From contig NZ_SPVH01000006.1 of NCBI RefSeq assembly GCF_004614235.1, positions 1,302,001 to 1,366,000 on the forward strand: a DNA stretch of 64,000 nt, given 5' to 3'. The translations under genes were made by a program, and so were the position numbers. Source of the DNA: Brevundimonas intermedia. Lineage in GTDB: Bacteria; Pseudomonadota; Alphaproteobacteria; Caulobacterales; Caulobacteraceae. The notes below the pieces were generated by a model, which was given only the letters and a program-made list of their open reading frames with translations, ran no database searches and was not told the origin of the DNA. This document shows, piece after piece, positions 9,249 to 17,999 of the stretch. The first letter of the stretch is position 1, and each line of letters begins with the position of its first letter.

Positions 9249-10628
9249 ATGGCTTCGGCCGCAGAACAACTCGCCGCCAATATGAACATGGGCTCGTTCG
9301 CGAAAGCGACCGAGCTGCACAAGCGCCTGCTGTTCACGCTGGGCGCGCTCCTGGTCTATCGGATCGGGACGTATGTGCCGATTCCGGGCATCAACTCGCA
9401 GGCCTTCCTGCAGTTCTTCCAGGACCCGTCGGGTCAGCGCGGCATCCTGGACATGTTCAACATGTTCTCGGGCGGCGCCGTCGAGCGTATGGCCATCTTC
9501 GCGCTGAACGTGATGCCGTACATCTCGGCCTCGATCATCGTGCAGCTGATGGGCACCGTGTATCCCCCCTGGGAGAAGCTGAAGAAGGAAGGCGGCGAAA
9601 GCGGCCGCAAGCAGCTGAACCAGTACACCCGCTATCTGACGGTGTTCCTGGCGCTGGCCCAGTCCTTCGGCATCGCGGCGGGTCTGAACAGCACGGCCGG
9701 CCTGGTCGACAATCCGGGCATCTTCTTCATCGCCTCGACGGTCGTGACCCTGACCGGCGGCACCATGTTCCTGATGTGGCTGGGTGAGCAGGTGACGGCG
9801 CGGGGCGTCGGCAACGGCATCTCGCTGATCATCTTCGCCGGTATCGTGGCGGTCCTGCCGTCCACGATCGCCCGCTTGCTGGGCCTGGCTCAGCAAGGCC
9901 AGATGTCGGCCTTCGCCCTGTTGTTCATCGCCGTGCTGGCGGTGGCGACCGTGGTCTTCATCGTCTTCATGGAACGCGCCCAGCGCCGTCTTCTGATCCA
10001 GTATCCGAAGCGTCAGGAAGGCAACCGCATGGCCGGGGGCGAGCGCTCATTCCTGCCACTGAAGGTCAATACTGCAGGCGTGATCCCGCCGATCTTCGCC
10101 TCGTCGCTGCTGATGCTGCCGACGACGGTGGCGACCATGACGGCCAACGCCGACCTGCCCAGCTGGATGAGCTGGCTGCCGCTGGTGACGGCGCAGCTGA
10201 CGCACGGCCAGCCGCTGTTCATGGCGCTGTATGCCGCCCTGATCGTCTTCTTCTGCTTCTTCTACACCTCGATCACCTTCAACCCCGAGGACACGGCAGA
10301 GAACCTGCGCAAATACGGCGGCTTCCTGCCGGGCATTCGTCCGGGCAAGCGCACGGCGGAATATCTGGACTATGTCCTGACCCGCCTGACCGTGATCGGC
10401 GCGGCCTACATCACCGCCGTCTGCCTGCTGCCGGAGTTCCTGGTCGCCCAGATGGGCAACAGCCTCTACTTTGGCGGAACGTCTATCTTGATTGTCGTGT
10501 CGGTCACGATGGACACTGTAGCGCAGATTCAGTCCCAACTGCTGGCGCACCAGTACGAAGGCCTGATCAAGAAGGCGAAGCTGCGCGGTCGTGGCGGTCG
10601 TGGCGCGCCCACGCCCGTGCGCCGCTAG
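9249..10628 (+). CDS. secY: Preprotein translocase subunit SecY
   Basis: A 459-residue, ten-helix membrane protein and the channel subunit of the SecYEG translocon. Family marks include LFTLGALLVYRIGTYVPIPG near the N-terminus, IVQLMGTVYPPWEKLKKEG, the loop YPKRQEGNRMAGGERSFLP and FFYTSITFNPEDTAENLRK. The start ATG follows a GGGGAC site. It occupies its usual place at the end of the spc segment, just before adk. Confidence 0.98.
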   Translation: MASAAEQLAANMNMGSFAKATELHKRLLFTLGALLVYRIGTYVPIPGINSQAFLQFFQDPSGQRGILDMFNMFSGGAVERMAIFALNVMPYISASIIVQLMGTVYPPWEKLKKEGGESGRKQLNQYTRYLTVFLALAQSFGIAAGLNSTAGLVDNPGIFFIASTVVTLTGGTMFLMWLGEQVTARGVGNGISLIIFAGIVAVLPSTIARLLGLAQQGQMSAFALLFIAVLAVATVVFIVFMERAQRRLLIQYPKRQEGNRMAGGERSFLPLKVNTAGVIPPIFASSLLMLPTTVATMTANADLPSWMSWLPLVTAQLTHGQPLFMALYAALIVFFCFFYTSITFNPEDTAENLRKYGGFLPGIRPGKRTAEYLDYVLTRLTVIGAAYITAVCLLPEFLVAQMGNSLYFGGTSILIVVSVTMDTVAQIQSQLLAHQYEGLIKKAKLRGRGGRGAPTPVRR

Positions 10629-10665
10629 GTCTTAAGCTGACAGACGCCCAGGGGAGGGCTGAAGC

Positions 10666-11226
10666 ATGAACTTGATCCTGTTCGGACCGCCGGCGGCGGG
10701 CAAGGGCACCCAGGCGAAGCGGCTGGTGGAAGAGAAGGGCATGGTCCAGCTCTCCACCGGCGACATGCTGCGCGCGGCGATCGCCTCTGGCTCGGAGTTG
10801 GGGCTCAAGGTCAAGGACGTGCTGGCGCGTGGCGACCTGGTCACCGACGAGATCGTCATCGCCCTGATCGAGGATCGCCTGACGGAGGCCGAGGCCGCCG
10901 GCGGCGCCATCTTCGACGGCTTCCCCCGGACCGTGGCCCAGGCCGAGGCGCTGGACGAAATGCTGGCCAGCCGCGGCGTGCAGATCGACGCCGTTGTGCG
11001 GCTGAAGGTCGATGACCACGCCTTGACGGAACGGATCGCCAAGCGTTTCGCCGAGCAGGGGCGGCCCGACGACAATCCCGAATCGTTCAAGGTTCGGCTT
11101 GAGGCCTACAACCGCAACACGGCTCCGCTGCTTCCCTATTACGAAGCGCAGGGCAAGCTGACCGAGGCTGACGGCATGGGCTCGATCGAGTCCGTGGCCA
11201 AGGCCATCGACGAGGCCCTGGCCTGA
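10666..11226 (+). CDS. adk: Adenylate kinase (short, lidless form)
   Basis: A 186-residue adenylate kinase (ATP + AMP to 2 ADP). It has the P-loop FGPPAAGKGTQ, the NMP-binding STGDMLRAAIASGSELG and the DGFPRTVAQAEAL motif. The region after RIAKRFAEQGRPDDNPESFK lacks the ~30-residue zinc-binding LID insertion, so it belongs to the short class common in alphaproteobacteria. secY-adk linkage is ancient. AGGGGAGGG lies upstream of the ATG. Confidence 0.97.
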   Translation: MNLILFGPPAAGKGTQAKRLVEEKGMVQLSTGDMLRAAIASGSELGLKVKDVLARGDLVTDEIVIALIEDRLTEAEAAGGAIFDGFPRTVAQAEALDEMLASRGVQIDAVVRLKVDDHALTERIAKRFAEQGRPDDNPESFKVRLEAYNRNTAPLLPYYEAQGKLTEADGMGSIESVAKAIDEALA

Positions 11227-11253
11227 TTTGCGATCTCGGGCGTTGATCGCCTG

Positions 11254-11985
11254 ATGATTGATCCCGCCGACCCTACACCTGAAAAGACCTGTCTGCGTCG
11301 TTGGCGCATGGCGGGCATCTTCCTCGCAGTCGCCGTCGCCGAGATTGGCCTGTTCCTGCTGCTGGGGCGGGTGAGGGGACCGGCGCAGACGTCTGTGGTC
11401 GAGCCGCCTCCGTTCGAGGTCGTGCTCTACGATCCTCCGCCGCCCATTTCGATTGAACCGCCTGCGCCCGAGACGGGCGGCGGCGCGCCTGCGGCCCCGT
11501 CGGTCATCCACACGCCTCCGCCTCCGCCCATGGAACGCCCGCGCGAGGTTCCGGCGCCGCCCGTGAAAGCGCCCGAGCCTGCGCCCGTCGTGGGTATCGC
11601 GCCCGCCCCGTCGCCCCAGCCCGGTTTTGGCCAGGGCGGGCATGGGACCGGCAACGGATCTGGCGTGGGATCGGGCAATGGTCCCGGGAGCGGTTCGACC
11701 GGACCGCGTCTGGTCACCGGCCCCACCATCGGCCAGATCCGCGCCAATCACCCCTCGGGCGCACGCAGCCGGTATGGCCGGGTGGAGCTGTCGTGCATCA
11801 TTCGTCTGGACAGCCGGCTGGACGGTTGCCGTGTGGTGGAAGAGTCGCCGCCCGGTATGGGCTTCGGCTCGGCAGGCCTCCAGGTCTCCGGCTTCTTCCG
11901 TTTTCAGCCCCCCACTGAGGACGGCCGGCCCGTCGAAGGCCAGCGGGTCACTGTAGGTGTGGACTTCGGCCGTCCGCCGCGTTGA
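11254..11985 (+). CDS. TonB-like C-terminal-domain membrane protein
   Basis: A 243-residue protein with a cytoplasmic N-terminus, one membrane helix (about residues 24-42, AGIFLAVAVAEIGLFLLLG), and a Pro-rich periplasmic linker. A Gly/Ser stretch (GHGTGNGSGVGSGNGPGSG) follows. The last ~85 residues resemble a TonB C-terminal domain: RYGRVELSCIIRLDSRLDGC, then VVEESPPGMGFGSAGLQVSG and FRFQPPTEDG. This is the layout of energy transducers that couple the proton-motive force to outer-membrane receptors, but no ExbB/ExbD genes are nearby. It lies between adk and rpsM, an unusual location. The TonB assignment is by pattern only. Confidence 0.75.
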   Translation: MIDPADPTPEKTCLRRWRMAGIFLAVAVAEIGLFLLLGRVRGPAQTSVVEPPPFEVVLYDPPPPISIEPPAPETGGGAPAAPSVIHTPPPPPMERPREVPAPPVKAPEPAPVVGIAPAPSPQPGFGQGGHGTGNGSGVGSGNGPGSGSTGPRLVTGPTIGQIRANHPSGARSRYGRVELSCIIRLDSRLDGCRVVEESPPGMGFGSAGLQVSGFFRFQPPTEDGRPVEGQRVTVGVDFGRPPR

Positions 11986-11999
11986 CGCGCCTCCAGATG

Positions 12000-12027
12000 T
12001 TGACGCCTCGTGAATCACATGTATAAG
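12000..12027 (+). promoter_or_regulatory. Probable sigma-70 promoter for rpsM-rpsK
   Basis: TTGACG (12000-12005) and TATAAG (12022-12027) are separated by 16 bases, five of six and five of six matches to the housekeeping consensus TTGACA/TATAAT. It lies just downstream of the TonB-like gene and would start transcription near 12034, about 80 bases ahead of rpsM. It would let the alpha segment be expressed independently of the spc segment. Confidence 0.6.
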
Positions 12028-12050
12028 GGCGCCTTCCCGCGAAGGGCGCC

Positions 12051-12082
12051 ACGCTCCTGGTCTGTTGACCGGAGCGTTTGTT
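12051..12082 (+). other. Leader hairpin / possible attenuator before rpsM
   Basis: ACGCTCC (12051-12057) pairs with GGAGCGT (12071-12077), and the inner GGTC (12059-12062) pairs with GACC (12067-12070) around a TGTT loop with one bulged base. TTTGTT follows the stem, giving a weak intrinsic-terminator look. A second, GC-rich stem lies just upstream at 12028-12050 (GGCGCCTTC with GAAGGGCGCC). It could terminate the adk transcript, attenuate rpsM, or bind a ribosomal protein. Confidence 0.45.
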
Positions 12083-12113
12083 GCGTCTGACTAACGCGTA
12101 TCTGGAGAATTTC

Positions 12114-12482
12114 GTGGCCCGTATTGCTGGCGTCAACATCCCGACCAACAAGCGCGTAGAGATCGCGCTTCAGTATATCCATGGCATCGGCCCCGCCGCC
12201 GCCAAGGACATCACCGAGAAGGTGGGCATCGAGTCCGCCCGCCGCGTGAACCAGCTGACGGACGCCGAAGTCCTGTCGATCCGCGAGACGATCGACAAGG
12301 ATCACACCGTCGAGGGCGACCTGCGCCGCGAGACGTCGATGAACATCAAGCGTCTGATGGACCTGGCCTGCTATCGCGGCCTGCGTCACCGCAAGGGCCT
12401 GCCGGTCCGCGGTCAGCGCACCCATACGAACGCCCGCACCCGCAAGGGTCCCGCCAAGCCGATCGCCGGCAAGAAGAAGTAA
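12114..12482 (+). CDS. rpsM: 30S ribosomal protein S13 (GTG start)
   Basis: The family N-terminus (M)[20 protein letters not shown] begins at a GTG at 12114, with a GGAG site six bases upstream, giving 122 residues, the length of S13. An in-frame TTG/ATG-type start at 12078 would add 12 residues without family support and would run through the leader hairpin region. [20 protein letters not shown] near the C-terminus is the S13 signature. S13 contacts the P-site tRNA and forms bridges to the 50S. Confidence 0.96.
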   Translation: MARIAGVNIPTNKRVEIALQYIHGIGPAAAKDITEKVGIESARRVNQLTDAEVLSIRETIDKDHTVEGDLRRETSMNIKRLMDLACYRGLRHRKGLPVRGQRTHTNARTRKGPAKPIAGKKK

Positions 12483-12491
12483 GACAGACAC

Positions 12492-12881
12492 ATGGCCAAG
12501 GAACCGGGTCGCGTAAAGAAGCGCGAGCGCAAGAACATCACCTCGGGCGTCGCCCACGTGAATGCTTCGTTCAACAACACCATGATCACGATCACCGATG
12601 CCCAGGGCAACGCGATCTCGTGGTCTTCGGCCGGACACATGGGCTTCAAGGGTTCGCGTAAGTCGACCCCTTACGCCGCCCAGATGGCCGCTGAAGACGC
12701 CGGCAAAAAGGCTCAGGAACACGGCGTCAAGACGCTGGAAGTGAACGTCTCGGGTCCGGGTTCCGGTCGTGAGTCGGCTCTGCGCGCTCTGCAGTCGGTC
12801 GGCCTGACGATCACGACCATCCGCGACGTCACACCGATGCCGCACAACGGTTGCCGTCCGCCCAAGCGTCGTCGCGTCTAA
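12492..12881 (+). CDS. rpsK: 30S ribosomal protein S11
   Basis: A 129-residue S11. [20 protein letters not shown], the [20 protein letters not shown] helix and the C-terminal [20 protein letters not shown] identify it. The last segment forms part of the platform near the E site. It follows rpsM by nine bases. Confidence 0.98.
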   Translation: MAKEPGRVKKRERKNITSGVAHVNASFNNTMITITDAQGNAISWSSAGHMGFKGSRKSTPYAAQMAAEDAGKKAQEHGVKTLEVNVSGPGSGRESALRALQSVGLTITTIRDVTPMPHNGCRPPKRRRV

Positions 12882-12972
12882 GCGACCCCGCCCAAAGCAC
12901 CCCCATCTCCGTCCGCTCCATCATGGCCTCGTCGACAAGGCCGGAGCAGGCGAAACCCGTTCGAGGGACAAA

Positions 12973-13992
12973 ATGATCGAAAGAAACTGGCAAGAGCTGA
13001 TCCGTCCCGAGAAGCCGCAGATCGAGATCGGTTCCGACGCCCAGCGCAAGGCGCGCCTGGTGGCCGAACCTCTCGAACGTGGCTTCGGCGTGACGCTAGG
13101 CAATGCGCTCCGTCGCGTTCTGCTGTCCTCGCTGCAAGGCGCGGCTGTCACGGCCATCCAGATCGACGGCGTCGTTCATGAATTCTCGTCGCTGGAAGGC
13201 GTGCGGGAAGACGTGGTCGACATCGTCCTGAACATCAAGCAACTGGCGCTGCGCATGCACGCCGAAGGCCCCAAGCGCATGACCCTGCGCGCCACGGGCC
13301 CCGGCGTCGTGACGGCCGGCCAGATCGACGTGCCGGCGGACATCGAGGTTCTGAACCCCGACCACGTCATCTGCACGCTGGACGACGGCGCGTCGGTCCG
13401 CATGGAACTGACCGTCCAGAACGGCAAGGGCTACGTCGCCGCCGAACTGAACCGTCCGGAAGATGCGCCGATCGGCCTGATCGCCGTCGATGCCCTGTAT
13501 TCGCCGGTCAAGAAGGTGGCTTATCGCGTCGAGCCGACCCGTCAGGGCCAGTCGCTGGACTACGACAAGCTGCTGCTTGAAGTCGAAACCAACGGTGCGG
13601 TTACGCCGGTTGACGCCGTCGCTTATGCGGCGCGCATCCTGCAAGACCAGCTTCAGATCTTCATCACCTTCGAAGAGCCCAAGAAGGCTGTCGAGCAGTC
13701 GGACGGCAAACCCGACCTGCCCTTCAACCCGGCGCTGCTGAAGAAGGTGGACGAGCTGGAACTGTCGGTTCGTTCGGCCAACTGCCTGAAGAACGACAAC
13801 ATCGTCTACATCGGCGACCTGATCCAGAAGACCGAGGGCGAAATGCTTCGCACCCCGAACTTCGGTCGCAAGTCGCTGAACGAGATCAAGGAAGTTCTGA
13901 CGACGATGGGTCTCAGCCTCGGCATGGACGTGCCGAACTGGCCCCCCGAAAACATCGAAGACCTGGCCAAGAAGTTCGACGACCAGATCTAA
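12973..13992 (+). CDS. rpoA: RNA polymerase alpha subunit
   Basis: A 339-residue alpha subunit. The N-terminal dimerisation domain includes [20 protein letters not shown] and [16 protein letters not shown]. The C-terminal domain carries [20 protein letters not shown] and [16 protein letters not shown], which contact UP elements and activators. RpoA is made with S13, S11 and L17 as in other bacteria. The 91-base gap before it has no promoter that I can recognise. Confidence 0.98.
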   Translation: MIERNWQELIRPEKPQIEIGSDAQRKARLVAEPLERGFGVTLGNALRRVLLSSLQGAAVTAIQIDGVVHEFSSLEGVREDVVDIVLNIKQLALRMHAEGPKRMTLRATGPGVVTAGQIDVPADIEVLNPDHVICTLDDGASVRMELTVQNGKGYVAAELNRPEDAPIGLIAVDALYSPVKKVAYRVEPTRQGQSLDYDKLLLEVETNGAVTPVDAVAYAARILQDQLQIFITFEEPKKAVEQSDGKPDLPFNPALLKKVDELELSVRSANCLKNDNIVYIGDLIQKTEGEMLRTPNFGRKSLNEIKEVLTTMGLSLGMDVPNWPPENIEDLAKKFDDQI

Positions 13993-14095
13993 GTTCAACC
14001 CTCCGCCCGTCTCCTTCGGGAGATGTCGGGGCGGTTAGAAGATTACGGCGTCAGGTCTCGCGAGAGATACCTTCGCCGGAGTAGGAGAGACCCAG

Positions 14096-14515
14096 ATGCG
14101 CCACGGCGCCGCCCATCGTAAACTCGGTCGCACGAGCAGCCACCGCACCGCCATGTTCGCGAACATGGCCGCCTCGCTGATCAAGCACGAGCAAATCACC
14201 ACGACCCTGCCCAAGGCGAAGGAACTGCGTCCCTTCGTCGAGAAGCTGGTCACCCTCGCCAAGAAGGGCGACCTGCACGCTCGTCGTCAGGCCATCAGCC
14301 AGGTTCGCGACGTGCCGCAAGTCGGCAAGCTGTTCGAAACGCTCGGCCCGCGCTACAGCGAGCGTAACGGCGGCTATATCCGCATCATGAAGGCGGGCTT
14401 CCGTCACGGCGACAACGCCCCGATGGCCGTCATCGAGTTCGTCGATCGCGACGTCGAAGCCAAGGGCAAGGACTCCGGTCCCGTCCTGGCCTTCGAAGGC
14501 GGCGACGAAGACTAG
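14096..14515 (+). CDS. rplQ: 50S ribosomal protein L17
   Basis: A 139-residue L17 with [20 protein letters not shown] at the N-terminus and [21 protein letters not shown] near the C-terminus. It is the last gene of the super-operon. The rpoA-rplQ gap (103 bases) holds a GC-rich stem at about 14003-14034 (CCGCCC with GGGCGG, plus CTCC with GGAG) but no T-run. Confidence 0.98.
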   Translation: MRHGAAHRKLGRTSSHRTAMFANMAASLIKHEQITTTLPKAKELRPFVEKLVTLAKKGDLHARRQAISQVRDVPQVGKLFETLGPRYSERNGGYIRIMKAGFRHGDNAPMAVIEFVDRDVEAKGKDSGPVLAFEGGDED

Positions 14516-14540
14516 GATTTGGTCGCAGGACCAAACGCCG

Positions 14541-14574
14541 AAAGGGCGGTCGGAGCAATCCGACCGCCCTTTTG
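14541..14574 (+). terminator. Intrinsic terminator of the ribosomal super-operon
   Basis: AAAGGGCGGTCGG (14541-14553) pairs perfectly with CCGACCGCCCTTT (14560-14572) around an AGCAAT loop, followed by TT then GCTTT. It begins 26 bases after the rplQ stop. This is the strongest terminator in the window and marks the end of the S10-spc-alpha transcript. Confidence 0.9.
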
Positions 14575-14604
14575 CTTTGCGCGGACATGAGGCATGACGC
14601 GCGG

Positions 14605-15063
14605 ATGAGCGTTTGCATCGTTGATTTTCGCCCTGACCACGCCGCCGCCTGGGCGCGGCTCAACACCGCCTGGCTGACCGAGGGAGGATTCGCCATCGAG
14701 GCGAAGGACCGACGCTCGATCGACGATCCGCACGGCGTCTTCCTCGCCGACGGGGGCCGTGTCTTCATCGTCGAGCGGGAAGGCGAGGCGATCGGCTGCT
14801 GCGCTTTGATCCGGCTCGATGACGGGTTCGAGGTATCCAAGATGACCGTGACGCCGGCCGCGCGCGGCCTGGGTCTGGCGCGACAGCTGTTGCAGGCCTG
14901 CGAGGCTGCAGCGCGCGAGGCGGGGGCGGCGCGGCTCTACCTGGAGACCAACAGCGCCCTAACCACGGCCATCGCCCTGTACGAGAGCTTCGGCTTCATC
15001 CATCTGCCGGCGCGGCCGACGCCCTATGCCCGCGCCGATGTCTTCATGGAGAAGCGGCTCTAG
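14605..15063 (+). CDS. GNAT family N-acetyltransferase
   Basis: About 152 residues. The acetyl-CoA-binding motif A is visible as VSKMTVTPAARGLGLARQLL, followed by AAREAGAARLYLETNSALTT and ALYESFGFIHL, the standard GNAT C-terminal half. The substrate cannot be inferred. Alternative in-frame starts at 14587 (ATG) and 14572 (TTG) exist, the latter inside the terminator. I prefer 14605, where the GNAT fold begins (MSVCIVDFRPDHAAAW). It is probably expressed from its own promoter. Confidence 0.85.
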   Translation: MSVCIVDFRPDHAAAWARLNTAWLTEGGFAIEAKDRRSIDDPHGVFLADGGRVFIVEREGEAIGCCALIRLDDGFEVSKMTVTPAARGLGLARQLLQACEAAAREAGAARLYLETNSALTTAIALYESFGFIHLPARPTPYARADVFMEKRL

Positions 15064-15179
15064 CCGTCCCGTATGGCGGCGACCGCCATGCTCCATATGA
15101 GCAGAATGCACAGGCCGTAGGCGATCTGGTCCTGGCGTGAGGGGCGGGGCGGTCTTGGCGGCGGGTTCGGGAGCGGCAT
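15060..15179 (-). CDS. Possible 39-residue single-span membrane protein
   Basis: A short minus-strand frame encoding MPLPNPPPRPPRPSRQDQIA followed by YGLCILLIWSMAVAAIRDG: a Pro/Arg-rich head and one hydrophobic helix of about 17 residues. Its stop overlaps the GNAT stop convergently. Against it, I see no good ribosome-binding site. In its favour, the proline-rich head plus clean membrane span is unlike a random shadow frame, and the 189-base gap otherwise has no gene. Function unknown. Confidence 0.35.
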   Translation of the reverse strand: MPLPNPPPRPPRPSRQDQIAYGLCILLIWSMAVAAIRDG

Positions 15180-15252
15180 CGCCAGTCTTGAACCCGATTT
15201 CCCAAGGCGCCGAAATCGATTAAGCGGGTCGGTGTCTGTGAGGGGAGATCAC

Positions 15253-16170
15253 ATGTCGGGCCGGACGCCGCCACCGCTGAATGCGTTGCGAACCTTCGAG
15301 GTCTTTGGCCGGCACAGGAGCATGACCCGTGCGGCGGCCGAGCTGTGCGTGACCCATGGTGCGGTCAGCCGCCAGATCGCGGCCCTGCAGGCCTCGCTGG
15401 GCGTGACCCTGGTCACCGGGCCGCGCCATGCACTGACCCTGACCGAGGCGGGCGCGCAGCTGGCCGAACGGCTGACGCCGGCCTTTGTGGCGATGACCGA
15501 TGCGGTAGAGGGCGTTCGGCAAGGCGCGCCGCGCGAGATCGAAATCTCCTGCCTGGGCACCTTCGCCCTGAAATGGCTGATCCCGCGCCTGCCGGGGTTC
15601 CTAGAGGCCCATCCCGAGGTGCGGGTCAGGCTGTCGGAATCCTATGCGGCGGTCGATTATCGGCGCGATCGGTTCGACGGCGCGATCCGCATCGTCGAGC
15701 CGGATCAGGCCCATGCCCGCACCGAGGCGACGCGCTTTCTGGGCCAGTATCAGGGGCCGGTCGGGGCGCCGGCCTTGATGGCGAGCTTGCCGACGCTGGA
15801 CGCCGTGGCGCGTGCGCCGCGCCTGCGCTCGGCGACCTTCCGTCGCGCCTGGCCGGCGTGGTCCGATCTGGCGGGCGTGGTCCTGCCGCCAGCGACGACG
15901 GAGCGGGAGTTCGCCCACAACCATTCGCTGGTCGAGGCGGCGATCTCGGGCCTGGGCGTCGCCATCGCACCGTGGGCCTTCGTGGCGCCGGATGTCATCG
16001 CAGGGCGTCTGGCGGCGCCGTTCGGTTTCGTGGAGCGGCCGTCGTGGTTCGCCTTCTTGCGGCCGGAGGGACGCAGGGATGCGGCGGTGGACGCCTTCCG
16101 CGACTGGCTGGTCGCGGAAGGCGCGCGCAGTCCGCCCCCACCTATTCCTTCGACAGGTCCTGGCGATTGA
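15253..16170 (+). CDS. LysR-family transcriptional regulator (GcvA-like)
   Basis: A 305-residue LysR regulator. The winged-helix domain is at residues 6-65 (NALRTFEVFGRHRSMTRAAA, then VTHGAVSRQIAALQASLGV). A periplasmic-binding-type effector domain follows from about residue 95 (EIEISCLGTFALKWLIPRLP). The sequence flavour is that of the GcvA/AmpR subgroup. The ATG at 15253 has an AGGGGAG site six bases upstream, which decides it over the GTG at 15232. Its 3' end overlaps the convergent ABC permease by 29 bases. LysR genes often regulate a divergent neighbour; here the only divergent candidate is the tiny frame at 15060-15179. Confidence 0.92.
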   Translation: MSGRTPPPLNALRTFEVFGRHRSMTRAAAELCVTHGAVSRQIAALQASLGVTLVTGPRHALTLTEAGAQLAERLTPAFVAMTDAVEGVRQGAPREIEISCLGTFALKWLIPRLPGFLEAHPEVRVRLSESYAAVDYRRDRFDGAIRIVEPDQAHARTEATRFLGQYQGPVGAPALMASLPTLDAVARAPRLRSATFRRAWPAWSDLAGVVLPPATTEREFAHNHSLVEAAISGLGVAIAPWAFVAPDVIAGRLAAPFGFVERPSWFAFLRPEGRRDAAVDAFRDWLVAEGARSPPPPIPSTGPGD

Positions 16171-16999
16171 ACCAGACCACGGCGGCGGCGAACGGGACGC
16201 CGATCCACAAGGCCAGGCTGAGGACGCCCTTGACCACGGCGTGATCGGGCAGATCGGCCGCCGCCATTCCGCCCTGGATGACGGCCTTGAGCAGATCGGT
16301 CGCCAGGCCTGGCGAAAGCAGGGGCAGGAGCCAGCCGTCCGTCGTCACGCCCATCGGCAGCAGGATTTGCGGCAGGAAGAACTGGGCGATGCCGATGACC
16401 AGAGGCGCGAACAGGGCCGCCAGAAGCGAGCGGGTCAGCACGGCGGCGAGCAGGCCGAGCATGGTGAACTGAAGGATGCGCGCCCAGGACGTCAGGGTCA
16501 GCAGGCCGAAGTCCGCCGCCGCCGCACCGGTCATCGAGAAGGTGACGGGGCGACCGAACACCGCAGCCTGGATCAGGCTGGCGATCACGTCCGAGATCAG
16601 GGCGGCGAAGGTCGCCAGCACGATCACCAGGGCCACGACCACGACCTTGCCCGTGAGCAGGTTTGGGCGGGTGTTGCGCGCGCTGATCAGCCGCCAGGTC
16701 TCCCAGCGATAGTCGCCGGCGTAGATGGTGGCCGCGCCGATCAGGACGAACATCAGGATGGCGGGATTGGCGAAGTCGCCGGCGCTCTTGACCAGGGTCA
16801 AACCCAGATCGAGCGGGCCGCCCTTCATCAGTTCGGGCGGCAGCTTGCCGGCCAGCTTGGCCTCGTTGGCCTTGGCGACGACGAAGCCCAGGGTGGCGAG
16901 AAGGACGCCCATGATCGGGATGAACAGCACGCTCCAGAACAGGGCGGTGCGGTTCTTGGACAGGCGGTAGGTTTCGGATCGGATCGCGTCAGCCAGCAC
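16142..16999 (-). CDS. ABC-2 type transporter permease
   Basis: A 285-residue membrane protein with about six hydrophobic spans, including SVLFIPIMGVLLATLGFVVA and VVALVIVLATFAALISDVIA. A large loop follows the first span. It pairs with the ATPase encoded immediately upstream; the two reading frames overlap by 11 bases, so they are one operon and one exporter. ABC-2 permeases of this kind export drugs, bacteriocins or lipids; the substrate cannot be told here. Confidence 0.9.
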   Translation of the reverse strand: MLADAIRSETYRLSKNRTALFWSVLFIPIMGVLLATLGFVVAKANEAKLAGKLPPELMKGGPLDLGLTLVKSAGDFANPAILMFVLIGAATIYAGDYRWETWRLISARNTRPNLLTGKVVVVALVIVLATFAALISDVIASLIQAAVFGRPVTFSMTGAAAADFGLLTLTSWARILQFTMLGLLAAVLTRSLLAALFAPLVIGIAQFFLPQILLPMGVTTDGWLLPLLSPGLATDLLKAVIQGGMAAADLPDHAVVKGVLSLALWIGVPFAAAVVWFNRQDLSKE

Positions 17000-17900
17000 G
17001 GTTTTGCTCCTGCACGCCGGTCCAGCCGGTTTCGCTCATGAAGACGTCTTCCAGGTCGGCGCCGATCCAGCGGGCCTCCTCGATGTCGACGCCGCTTTCG
17101 ACCAAGGCCTTGATGGCGGCGGCAGCCTCGGCGCGGGGCACGGCGGCCACCACGACGTCGCCGTCCAGGGTGGCGCGGTCGCCCAGCACCGACAGGGCCT
17201 TGGCCAGGGGGGTGACGGACAGGCGCAGACGCTCGCCCGAGGCGGTCAGGTCGGAGACCTTGCCCTCGGTGATCACCTTGCCCTTGTTGAAGATGGCGAC
17301 GCGGTCGCAGACGCGCTGAACCTCCTGCAACTGGTGGCTGGCCAGGATGACGGTGACGCCGTCGTGGTCGGCCAGGCTGCGGATCAGGGCGCGCATCTCC
17401 TGGATGCCGGGCGGATCCATGCCGCTGGTCGGTTCATCCAGGATGACGAGGTCCGGCTTGGTCATCAGGGCGGCGGCGACGCCGAGACGTTGCAGCATGC
17501 CGACCGAAAAGCCTTTCACGCGCCGGTTCGCCGCCTCGGTCAGGCCGACGCGTTGCAGCCAGTTGTCGATTTCGGCCGAGGTCACGCCGCCGTGCGCGCG
17601 GGCCAGCCATTCCAGCACCTGGCGGGCAGTCATGAAGGGCGGGAAGCGCGGCGTCTCGATCATCGAGCCCATGCGGCGCATCGAGGCCGGATCGCCGATC
17701 CGCCCGCCCATTACCGTCGCCTCGCCCTCGGTCGGGCGAATCAGGCCCAGCAGAGTTCGGAACAGGGTGGACTTGCCCGCCCCATTGGGGCCGAGAATGC
17801 CATAGACCCCGCCACGCGGGATCGACAGGGTCAGGCCGTCCAGGGCCCTCACCGTCCCATAGGTCTTGGTCAGGCCGCGAATGTCGATGACGGTTTCCAT
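16989..17900 (-). CDS. ABC transporter ATP-binding protein (ABC-2 exporter)
   Basis: A 303-residue ATPase. Walker A is GILGPNGAGKSTLFR (about residues 36-50), the signature region FSVGMLQRLGVAAAL is degenerate from LSGGQ, and Walker B plus D-loop is LVILDEPTSGMDPPG. The switch histidine lies in ILASHQLQEVQRV. The C-terminal ~80 residues end in EDVFMSETG, typical of CcmA/DrrA-type subunits. I start at 17900 (METVIDIRGLTKTYG), because the upstream extension is not family-like. It energises the permease that follows. Confidence 0.93.
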   Translation of the reverse strand: METVIDIRGLTKTYGTVRALDGLTLSIPRGGVYGILGPNGAGKSTLFRTLLGLIRPTEGEATVMGGRIGDPASMRRMGSMIETPRFPPFMTARQVLEWLARAHGGVTSAEIDNWLQRVGLTEAANRRVKGFSVGMLQRLGVAAALMTKPDLVILDEPTSGMDPPGIQEMRALIRSLADHDGVTVILASHQLQEVQRVCDRVAIFNKGKVITEGKVSDLTASGERLRLSVTPLAKALSVLGDRATLDGDVVVAAVPRAEAAAAIKALVESGVDIEEARWIGADLEDVFMSETGWTGVQEQNRAG

Positions 17901-17999
17901 GACGCAAGCTTGGCGCGAGAACGATGTTCCCACAAGCCGTCGCAAGCCTGTCGTCCATTAAGTTTAGGCAATGGTTCGATGTCGTCTGTGAGTAAGCTT

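Noticed and set aside
17004..17978. Long N-terminal extension of the phosphodiesterase frame
   Set aside because: It is antisense to the ABC ATPase; the signal peptide at 18000 marks the real start.
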